This document shows, in pieces, positions 25,601 to 35,080 of a stretch of 64,000 nt of DNA (within the stretch, counting starts at the first letter, position 1; every line of letters begins with the position of its first letter). A program made the translations under genes and the position numbers. The stretch spans positions 3,224,001 to 3,288,000 of the forward strand of contig JAKCOZ010000039.1 in the NCBI GenBank assembly GCA_022605955.1. The letters are read 5' to 3'. The DNA comes from Rallus limicola (lineage: Eukaryota > Chordata > Aves > Gruiformes > Rallidae). The notes below the pieces were generated by a model. That model made no database searches. It was not told the origin of the DNA and saw only the letters and a list, made by a program, of their open reading frames with translations.

Positions 25601-26740
25601 GGACAAAATGGTAAAATGACTAGACATTCATAAAAATCTCTGATTTCTAGCAGTGCTTTGTCTGCAGAGACTCACTGGCTGTCTCAGCTCCAAACATTTG
25701 CTAATGGTGCTTAGAAAATTCAAACCCACACAATTAGCCAAGCAAAAATTAAGGTTGCCCTTTACAGGTTTTATCGATTCATCTTTCTTCCAGGAAAAAC
25801 ACTAAATTTCTCCTCAAGAGAGATGCTGTAGTAAGAATTTCTGTGCTAGAATGACACTCCTTCCATTGGTCTTTACTTTTGAAATCATTCCACCTCACAG
25901 AGCACCTTGTCACAGAAGGAGCCAAAGAGTTGTTTCTGTAAACTTGAATTAATACTTCTGTGCAGGCACACAAGGAAGTGAAATCACTGAACAGATTAAA
26001 TTCTTTGTTAATATGGTGCCTGTATGCAAAGGCCTAAATCAAAACTATCCTCATCAATATACTTTCAGTTTTTTTCCATATTACTTCCTCCTCCTTTATC
26101 TTTCTTCAATATGGTTGCTGAATGGTAGTTCCCAGTCATGTTCTGGCTTCAGCCTCTGTAAATTTTTTTTCTGAAGATGAGTGTTTTGACAGGCACCCCC
26201 ATGTTAGCTACTCACCTATTGCACCTATTAGTCTTTCATGACATGCATCTAATGAGAGTCAAATTAATTCAGGATGCAGTATCATATTGTGAAAAATACA
26301 GCCTTAAAAGTTGATTCCACAAAACATGCAGTTAAAATGGTACAGTGTATTTGTTAGAGAGCTTATACACTACTATGTATTTGCTGAAAAGAGAGGTAAA
26401 GCTTAGAGAATACTGACCAAAACAGAACTACATCTGGGCTTATAATAAGATATTGCTACAACCAAGAAATGAAAGACTGTTATGCAAGACTGCAGAGAGC
26501 ATGCTAAGGAAACATAGTGCTTCCAGCCAAAGGCAGAACTGGCAAATTTTCATCATTATAGATCATAGCAGGTGACAGACACCTCCTAGAGACAGCTTGC
26601 ACAATTCAAATAACTAATTTATGAGGGTTTAAAATAAGATACTGTCTTATATAATCAGCCATTAATATGTCACTTCTCACATGTAAGTTTTTGTTTGCTT
26701 TTAAAAAAAAACACCCAACAGTTGTATATACATGATGTTT

Positions 26741-26755
26741 TATATATATATATAT
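26741..26755 (+). repeat. (TA)n microsatellite beside the exon D donor
   Basis: Seven and a half TA units begin about 11 bases into the ENOX1 intron after exon D, when read along the transcript. Confidence 0.95.
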
Positions 26756-26766
26756 GTAGTCCTTAC

Positions 26767-26884
26767 CTGAATCATCTACTCTCAGCTTTTTACTTGGATT
26801 GTCACCACTGTCATCATCGGACATTTCCATCTCCTCTTCCCGACGGATTCCCATGAGCTGTTCACTGTGAGCATTTCGGAGCTC
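26767..26884 (-). CDS. ENOX1: ENOX1 coding exon D (acidic linker)
   Basis: This 118-bp exon starts after gggttttag and ends at TTCAG|gtaagg. It encodes ELRNAHSEQLMGIRREEEME, then MSDDDSGDNPSKKLRVDDS and the first base of an alanine codon. The conserved MGIRREEEMEMSDD block is diagnostic of the ENOX family. The following Ser/Asp/Asn-rich stretch with the basic patch KKLRV is the part that varies most between ENOX1 and ENOX2. ENOX2 carries its EEMTE motif at this place, and this exon does not. The donor lies only about 11 bases from a (TA)n run in the intron. Frame with exons C and E is exact. Confidence 0.94.
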
Positions 26885-27479
26885 CTAAAACCCAAAATGA
26901 CCTTTTGTCAGTATTAACTTCCGTAAAGTCATTATGTATTATTTAGTATCTGTTTTAAATACTGCTCTGATTTTAATTATACATGATTTATCATTGTAAT
27001 CATATTTATTTGTATACGAATACTTATAACAACAGTAGCACAGGGAATTTTTCCTGCGAAAGAACGGAGTTTAACAAAGGTAGTACTCAGGGAAAACAAG
27101 ATAGAAAGTGAGTTTCCACACTGAGTGATCTTCACTTCTACTAAATATAGCAGAACGCTTTAACAGCAGGGGTAATGCTTAAAACTGTGTATAAAGCAGG
27201 CTGATAAAGAGATTGTCAGCATGTTTAAGGTATAGATAATTCTTGCCTCTCTCTGCCAGTCAGAGTAGGATTCGTCCGGCCAAGTGCAGGTGCCTCCATT
27301 AAACAAAACCATTTTAACACCTTAGAAGTGCTTAGCCCTCCCTGCTGAAGGTAAAGGGAGCCTAGAACAGCCAGTGCAGTCAGCATGCTCTATATTTTAA
27401 GCGCCTGATGCTGGGCAAAGGAATCTCAGCCTCATTGCCTCGGTTTCAAAAGACCCAGCCCAGCAAACACTGTCCTGAA

Positions 27480-28085
27480 AATATCTGAGTCTTGAGCAAA
27501 ACCGAGTGCCAGCGCACAGCCAGGTCTCTGGGCGACCGCGGCAAGGGCGGGTGGGCAGGCAGGCAGGCAGGCAGGGAGCCTGTGCACATGTCACTCTGTA
27601 AATGATCAGCAGGCATGCGGGTTTTGTGGGAGTCTAGACGGCCTTTGTTCTGGGTAGAAAAGCTGGCGCGGGTGTAGCGGCTGGCTTTTTAATGGCAGCG
27701 CCGAGAAGATTGAGAGAACTCTATTTTGTCCTAATAATCCTGTCAGGTGTAACACGGGGATGCTGCACCGTGATTAGTGTAGGCCTTTTCAGTCCGCAGA
27801 CAGCTAATTTTTCTAGCGACAAAGAGCCTAATTCCCAAAGAGGTGGTTTGAAATCTCTGAAACAAGGAAGTCGCGCAGAAGGAGGAGACGGCATCGAGGA
27901 GTCCGACCACTGCTCCGTGCAATTAACAATAAGCTGTCAGAGAGGGACTGGGTGAAAAAAGGGAAGGCGTTTCCCTTGAGCCGTATCCTTGGTTCATCGG
28001 CAGATCTCAAATACTCTGATAAATGCATATGTGACCATTAATTCCAGAAAAGGCAAGGAGGCTAATTAGTGGGCGTTTTACATAA
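27480..28085. promoter_or_regulatory. Candidate intronic regulatory element (CpG-rich, homeodomain sites)
   Basis: By eye there are about 22 CpG in 27480-27930, against roughly one per 100 bp or fewer in neighbouring introns. From about 27770 to 28070 there are repeated TAAT-type cores (gattagtg, gctaattttt, cctaattccc, caattaac, cattaatt, gctaattagtggg) and a ctgtcag site of TALE/MEIS type. No repeat overlaps it. Regulatory function is inferred from composition and motifs only. Confidence 0.35.
27553..27576 (+). repeat. (GGCA)n short array
   Basis: Five to six tandem GGCA units lie inside the CpG-rich stretch. Confidence 0.95.
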
Positions 28086-29299
28086 AAATGATTTCAAATT
28101 ACAAAAAAAACCCAAAAAAACAAACCTATTAAGAAGGTAAATTGTCAACCAGTGTCTCATGAAGTCAGAGGCACCTCTGGAAGAAATTAGCAAGCCATTC
28201 TGTAATTCTTTATTGGAAAAGGCTACCTACACTTTTTCCTGGGGAAATATACCGCACACATGAGCAGATATCTGCTTCCATTTACTCCCTCCTCAGGGGA
28301 TAAATGTCCTTGATGCACCAATGTATACATTATCAGCAAAGCCAATAATCATTCACTGAGAATGTTTACGTGTATAAGTACTTGGTTTGGGTTTCTAGCA
28401 AAGCTTCCTTAAAGTCATAAAAAAAGAGAAAGTGATCAGGTAATTAAGCAAAATAACAAACAATGTCAGGGTTAGAAAATATTATTTAAATCAAAGATGC
28501 CATTTGGTATATTTCCATCAGACTTTGTGTCTGAAAAACCTGTCATTTCTAAGTTGTATTGCTTCAGCAAGAGCCTTCACATGCATGTGAACTGGTTTTG
28601 TTGTCCTCTTCTTAGAAAAACAAAAGGCAAGTTTTTGAAAAAGCAAGCAGTGAATTTATATTTATGCAAAGTCCAACTCCAAGTGTTAGAAGCCAGCAAA
28701 TGAATGACATGCTACATCCCTTTACGGGAAGTTAGTTTAAGAAGGGATGGTCTTAATATAATTGAAATAAGCTACTAGCAAATCATATTTTCATGCTTCT
28801 TTAAAAGATAAGACAAGAATCAATCCCCAACTTCCCAACTTCGAATTGAACAAAGGCTTTATCCACTACTTATACGAAATATTTGTGAACAAAATGCAAA
28901 ATACAGTTTGTACCAATAAATTATGCCAACATTTTATTTTAAGTGTCCCATTATTGTGAAGTCGTTTGGTATTCACCATAATAGCACTGATAATAAAGAA
29001 TTCATTTGGTATTCATGTGGATGTTACATTTAGTGCCATTGGTATTCAACTGTAATTTAGCATTAGTTAATGGGCACTTAAAACGTTATCCAAATGATTT
29101 ATATCACAGCACTTTAGTGTTTCTCAAACTAAGTGTACAACACTTATTTTACAAGTGTACTACAAAATAATTAAATAAGTGCATCTTACCTTCTAAAGTT
29201 TTTATTCTGAGACAGAGAAAAATCTTTTAGAGGACTGTGATACTAACAATCAACATACTACATGGAGGTAAACCAAGTATATGTAAGTTGCTTGTATTA

Positions 29300-29330
29300 A
29301 AAAAAAAGAAGAAAGAAAGAAAGAAAAGGA
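29300..29330 (+). repeat. A-rich / (GAAA)n tract
   Basis: A run of A is followed by four to five GAAA units. Confidence 0.9.
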
Positions 29331-30159
29331 AGACAGCGGTACTTACTTTTTAAAATACAGGCTCATAGCGTATATACTGAATTAAAAACGAAAGCTGGAT
29401 GACCAAAACACAGGATGAGGTCTATCGCTTCCTTTGCTGCCACTCACAGCAAGGGGAGTCAGAATCCCATTTCCTCTGCTCATGCATATGACAGTCACAT
29501 GCATGGTCCCACATTGCTAGCTTTGTGTGGTGGTACGGTCACATTTGTACTGGTTTCTTTGCAAGCATAATACTTAGAATCAATGAAAGTGATGTATCTA
29601 CTTTTTAAAAGGTAAGCATAAAACAAATGGGAAGGAGTATGTCATAATTCTGGACTTAAGCCGTTACTTAGGAAAGAAATTCTCTATTTTATTTTCAGGC
29701 AAAGTCATCTTAAAATGACTATATGCTGGCACAAGAAGAAAGAAAAAAATCTGTGCTACAGAATACTTCTTTTAAAAACAGATCACGATGACTCCTAAAA
29801 AGATATTTTCCAGAAATAATTCTTAATTCTATCCTAAGTTGAAAATATTGTTTCTAATTTCACTACTTCAGTTCATTATTTTAGATAGTAAACATAATCC
29901 TCCAATGACTTCCCAAATCTTGCATGGAAAATAAAAACACATTGCTCTCTGTCTTAGTGTTATTTAATGACTATTATCATAATGAGAGCAATGGGAGCAA
30001 TTCATACTGTAGATGAGATTGTATAACGGCCAGTTGATTAACAGCTAAAATGGTAGCCGTAAATATTGCTGAATACACTATGTCCAGCTACAATCACACT
30101 CGTTCTGTGTCAATCCAGCTGTGAGATGATGGATAGAAAATAATAATAAAATCACCAAC

Positions 30160-30266
30160 CTCAGAATGCTTTCGCCAAATGTCTATGTTCTTTCGCTGGG
30201 CTTTCGAGAAATGGTCCCAAGCTTTTTGTCTGGTAGAAGCGTTGAAAACGGCGACAATCTGCTCAA
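30160..30266 (-). CDS. ENOX1: ENOX1 coding exon C (short exon with weak splice sites)
   Basis: This 107-bp exon encodes the end of a split phenylalanine codon and then EQIVAVFNASTRQKAWDHFS and KAQRKNIDIWRKHSE, closing at phase 0. WDHFSKAQRKNIDIW is a strongly conserved ENOX family block. The acceptor reads caccaaag|tt, so the base before AG is A rather than pyrimidine, and the polypyrimidine tract is poor. The donor reads GAG|gttggt, which departs from gtaagt at +3 and +4, with a second GT four bases on. Both sites are therefore weak. The coding frame nevertheless fits exons B and D exactly. The length is not a multiple of three, so skipping the exon would shift the frame. Confidence 0.94.
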
Positions 30267-31511
30267 CTTTGGTGAACAAGGAAGTCAAACAAGACAAGCA
30301 ATTTATGTTGTGATCACTATAGAGAAGCAAAGCAAAGACACTAGGAGTCTATGGATGATGTCATTACTGAAACAACATCATCAATATCCATCCAATGATG
30401 TGTCTTTTGTACTTACATTTTAGCAATGTTGGAGATGTCTCCCTTCAAGTCTGTCTCCATAACTTTAGTCTACACAACTTATAACTATGTACCAAAAACC
30501 ACTCATGCATCTGCTTTCCCATCAGTGCCTGCTGCAACCCTTCACACAGCCACCTGCCTTCCCACATGTGGCTATAGGTGTGTGACTACAGAAATGACAC
30601 TCAAGGCATAAATCTGATACACGTTCCCCTGGGGCAGCGGTGTACAGATGAGCAGGCTATACAAATGAAAGTGTGAAAGACAAGCAGGCTCTGCTTTAAA
30701 GGGTGGCTGTCTGAGAGTGGGAATTTGCCAGCAGAAGGGAAGGGCTAAACCATACGTTAGTGCTGTAGCATGCTCTAGCTGCAACTGCTGCTTCTCTGCT
30801 ACTTAATGTAAACAGGCTCACCTGGGGTAGATTGTTCTGTCCTCTGTCCATGGCCTATGTATGTTTACATACATGAACAGTTGCTTTTTTATGTATATAA
30901 GATGAAGAATAAATGTGAAATGGGCTTCCCTTGTTCAAGTCAAATGAATTTGTTCTGAAGCCAGAGGTCAATGTTTAGGATTATTATGATCCTTAGTTTT
31001 TAGCTGTTTGTACATCCTAATTCAGAACCTTTACTCCTAACACTTTTTTTGTTCTCTTTGCATCGGTTACAAGCAATGTCCTTCCACAACAATGACCCAC
31101 CTAAAAATGACTTGGCCAAGACATAAATTACCCTGAATTACACATGACTGAAGGACCACCAAAAATCCAGATTTTCTACAAACAACCTGGGCTGTGCTCC
31201 TGAGTGAGCAGCAGTACTGACCTATGAAGTCAAACTGAAAAATGCTTCAACTCTTTGACGAGGTTCTTGGCTATTTATCTCTTGAGATTTCTGGGCTGAA
31301 ATAACATCCACTGTTTTGTAAAGCGGCAGATTGCAGTACCTCCCTCCCCTCTCTTTCACTGAGAAACGGTGGCAGGAGTGCTATAATGCTGGTGTCTCAT
31401 CAAGTTGATCAATGGCTGCTTTCCTTCTCCCCTCAATTCACAGACGTAGAGGATCTTACTGTACGTAACAATCTCCCTTTCCTAAACCAGTGAGCTCACT
31501 TAGTAGGTCAG

Positions 31512-31850
31512 TTATCACAGAATCACAGAATCTTAGGGGTTGGAAGGGACCTCATGAGATCATTGGGTCCAAGCCCCCTGCCAAAGCAGGCTCCCTATCT
31601 CATATTACATAGATAGGCATCCAGACGAGACTTGAATATCTCCAGAGAAGGAGACTCCACCACCTCCCTGGGCAGCCTATTCCACTGCTCCGTCACCCTC
31701 ACTGTGTAAAAGTTCTTCCCCATGTTGGTGCGGAACTTCCTGTGCTCCAGCTTACAGCCATTGCCCCTAGTCCTGTCCCCACAGACCACTGAAAACGGGC
31801 TGGTCAATTCGCCCTGTATCCCAAGTCTAAGATATTTATAAACACTAATA
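31512..31850 (-). repeat. CR1 LINE 3' fragment, minus orientation
   Basis: The plus strand opens with the tail tatcacagaatcacagaatc and aggggttggaagggacctca, then ccaccacctccctgggcagc. The minus strand reads as CR1 RT C-terminus, including VRVTEQWNRLPREVVESPSL and EIFKSRLDAYLCN. It is 5'-truncated near 31850. The frame is open for about 100 residues but has no start or function. Confidence 0.95.
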
Positions 31851-34081
31851 GATACAGTTATGTATCTTTCACCTCTAGATCTGAGAGTTAACCTCACTCA
31901 GTTGATTCAGATCACCTTTCTTTTATTGTCTTTTGGTTTTACTACTTTTGCAGGCTCTGTTCAGATTCAGGAAGACTATAACATTTTTGAATCACATACG
32001 GAACTTTTTCTTTGCAATCATCAGGGTTGGTTAATTAACTTCTAAAGACATGGTAAATAAATGTAGTCTTTTAAAATTAATACTTATATGCTGTTTATAA
32101 TAAAGAAGGTGCCTCAAAACTACCAGGACGCTCTGATCCGTTTGTGATCTATTCAAGTTTTAATAGCAGATGTGATAATTTCAGCCTATTAGAACTTGTT
32201 TGGAATGAAGGGTGGATGTATCAAGGAAGTTATGCTGTGTATATTTATTCAATTAATTTGAAAAGAATGAAAATGCTAAAGCACTCTATTATTACGTGTA
32301 TAGAAACTGAGGCTAGAATTTAATTACTAGCATTGTGTTGATGACCCAGGTGCTCAGAAAATCTTACTTAATTAACAATCTGTTTTTAGTTTGCAAGTGG
32401 AAATTCAAGTGGAAAAGATTCACAAAGGTACGAGGAAGAGCTGGTTTGCCATTTTCCACTAATAGGTATTAATAAGATCATCTGAATTTTGAAAAACATT
32501 TGAACTTTAAAGTGTTTAATTTCCATTCTGTGAACAGGTGCTAAGATTTATCAAAAGTCATTATCTGATCATTTCATAATATCTCCTCAATGGAAACACA
32601 AGCTAGGAAGATGTCAAAGAGCTTTTCTTGCATAACTGCACTAGACAAAATGAACAGAAAAAGCATCTTCTTCACTTACCTAACTTCCAGGAATTAAAAA
32701 AAAATCTACTATGAGTAGTAGATACTAAAAATCAAGGCATTTAAAGAAACTCTATGCAACAGATAAGTAAGGATAATAAAAAAAGGGAAATGCAGAGGAA
32801 AATATTAAAGTAGTACATATCAAAGACCAATATCCCACTACTCTGTTCAAAGAAAGTGTTGATGTACACAGAGCAATTGCAGTATACACAACAGTCTAGA
32901 GGCTATGAAGTGTTGCAAACACCCACAGGTAACACCCAACATAAAAGGTCTCCAAGCATTACGTTAGAGCTGAAGACCAGTTGAGGCCGTGGTCTGACAG
33001 TATAGGAAAGTGGCTTCCCATCTTTTTGTAGTCCATCAAAACTCTGCATTCATATCTTATGAGATGGCAATCTAATATAAACCCATTCTGCAAGTTCACA
33101 TTTGTTCATAGGTTAATTTGTGTTGCATCAAGATGCATTTGTTCTCCCCCAAAAAGACCTGGAAGCCTAAAGTTGGCATAACTTCTGTTCTCTGGGTAAC
33201 TGGAAGACAAGAAATAATGAACCCACACCTAAGCAGGTTCAGATTTATATGAGAAAGTGATTCAGCAGCACACAGTCCATAAGGATGGTAGATTTATCCT
33301 TAAGTGGAAACCAGGAGAGTTTATAATAGCTGAGAAAGTCTCCAGTTAATTCATTTTTCCTCCATGTCTGGGCAAGATTTTGTCAAAGAGGGGCCCAGAT
33401 TTTGGCCTAATATCTGCAGAATCTGAGTGAAACAGATGTTCTCAGTCTTGGTGCTGACCATGGTTTTCAGACTATTTCCTCACCTCCAGAACAAAATTTC
33501 CAAAATAAAATAACAGATCATATCTCTTTCTCTAAGGGACCCTGAACTCTAGGATGCACTGTACTGTCAACTGTAACTGGTAGAATTATTAAGGAACATG
33601 AAATATTCATTGTCAAACATCTGTTGGCAAGTTCTATGCTATATCAAATTTTCATTGACCATATGCAAAGCTGTTTCCTTACTAAATTAAAGTTTAAAAA
33701 ATTACATTGTTCTGGAAGGGTCCATACCACGTCATTCTTTCCTATCAGTATATCTTAACAGGATGTAAATGCATCTTTCCTAACAACTTATTCTGCGTCT
33801 GGTAATTTATGTGACATGTTTCAGAAAAAGGATTATTATCTAATTGTTTTTCTACTGAGTTATAAATAACCAGAAAGACCCAAACAACTAAGCCTAAAGT
33901 GATATACAAGCATCAATGTTTAACGAAAGCAGCATGATTACAATACACTTTATTAGAGGTGCCAGCACATTGTAAGCATATTAAAATAAAGTTGAAACCT
34001 TGGTTTCAGTTGCCATAAACCATGCTACCAGAATAGGGTATTGTCATCAAATGTAAATGTAAAACCAACAGGAACAAAACC

Positions 34082-34099
34082 AACAACAACAACAACAAC
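34082..34099 (+). repeat. (AAC)n short array
   Basis: Six consecutive AAC units. Confidence 0.9.
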
Positions 34100-34799
34100 C
34101 CGTTGAACGATGCCTGCAGAAATTGCATACAAGGTTGGATTAAAAGGAAGACTAGAATATCTCCAGGGCAAGAGATTACTTGACATAGGATATTTGAAAA
34201 TGATGCTACCAGAGAAGAACAGAAATAAATGAGAAACAAAGTATAGCCTCATCTGTAAATTAAGAGGTAGAGAGAAAACTTTTACTCTCCATTGTATTTG
34301 TCAAGCAGGCTATTTTAAATACACAATTGAGTGGAAGAAGAAATTTCTCCTTGGGTTCAGGAGACAAGACATAGTCAATTTTTCCTTTGGTAATTACATT
34401 GTCAGCTGTCATGTATACATGATTATTTTTAACTTCTTCTATGCAATAACAAAGAACACCAGAAACTAAACATTTTACAATGCCTTACTATAAGAAAGAA
34501 ACAAAATAGAAGCTGAAACACAATGTGTTAAAATAAAAACAACAGTCTTTGCTAACACACAAAATAATCAAATTTCATGTAGAATTTCACTCCCTATTCC
34601 ACCAATTAAGGATACAGGATGAAAAGGGCTTTGCACTAAATTGCTGTAAGTGCAAGAGTAGAATATATGGCAATTTAGCTCAGAAAAAAATTCTGTAAGA
34701 GTACGACAGTTGACATGCAGGGTAAAAGAAAAATTCCACCCATAAAATTACAGTGTAAAGGAAACTGTTACAGTAAATGTATAACATGCTTTTCAAATA

Positions 34800-35080
34800 T
34801 AGATTCGCAGCACAGAGAGGATACTGAGTTGGCGTGGTTTGGGTCAGAAGCCTTGTTGCTGAATTCTGAGTAAGCGGGAGTCTGCCAATCGATTTGGCTC
34901 CAAGCCCAGCAAACCAAGGAATTACAGTAGTCAAGGCTACATGCTGTAAGTGAGTGAATTAAGAGTCTCCAGGTCAGTTTTGGATAGGAAAGAGAAAATT
35001 TCTGGCAACAGTCCCAAAAGGCATTTGGTGGCGTACTAGCATTAAGTCCAAGGCTAAACCTGAACGTCGGCAAATGGCAT
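34800..35080 (-). pseudogene. Fossil LINE reverse-transcriptase segment, non-CR1 (L2/L3-like)
   Basis: Minus-strand residues LTWRLLIHSLTACSLDYCNS at about 34992-34915 match the motif seen near the RT end of L2/L3-like and other Jockey-superfamily LINEs (LVxSLVxSRLDYCNSL). In the neighbouring minus frame, just downstream, LGAKSIGRLPLTQNSATRLL matches the next family block. The two halves lie in different frames, so the copy is frameshifted and dead. CR1 itself reads LEYCVQLWSP at this place, so this is a different and probably older family. Family name and outer limits are uncertain. Confidence 0.6.

Larger units (their letters stand above)
7095..26766 (-). other. ENOX1: ENOX1 intron D-E (19.7 kb)
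   Basis: The largest intron in the window. It contains CR1 pieces at 8862-9128 (minus), 17002-17058 (plus), 18078-18326 (plus) and 18815-18999 (plus). It also has a probable hAT relic at 14744-14958, a MIR-like SINE relic at 22545-22650, an ancient repeat relic at 19671-19735, and an 8-bp inverted repeat at 20361-20386. Poly(A)/poly(T) tracts occur near 8797, 13690, 14240, 17940, 22999, 24041, 24840 and 24940. No exon was recognised in it. Confidence 0.85.
26885..30159 (-). other. ENOX1: ENOX1 intron C-D (3.3 kb)
   Basis: The shortest complete intron in the window. About 27480-28085 is richer in CpG than its surroundings and has repeated TAAT-type homeodomain cores. It also holds a GGCA microsatellite at 27553-27576. 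A GAAA-rich run lies at 29300-29330. No interspersed repeat was recognised. The low repeat content together with the CpG cluster suggests retained regulatory sequence, but this is inference. Confidence 0.8.

Noticed and set aside
29111..29165. hAT-like end tagtgtttctcaaact
   Set aside because: No matching opposite end or target duplication was found nearby; the duplicated aagtgtac is a simple direct repeat.
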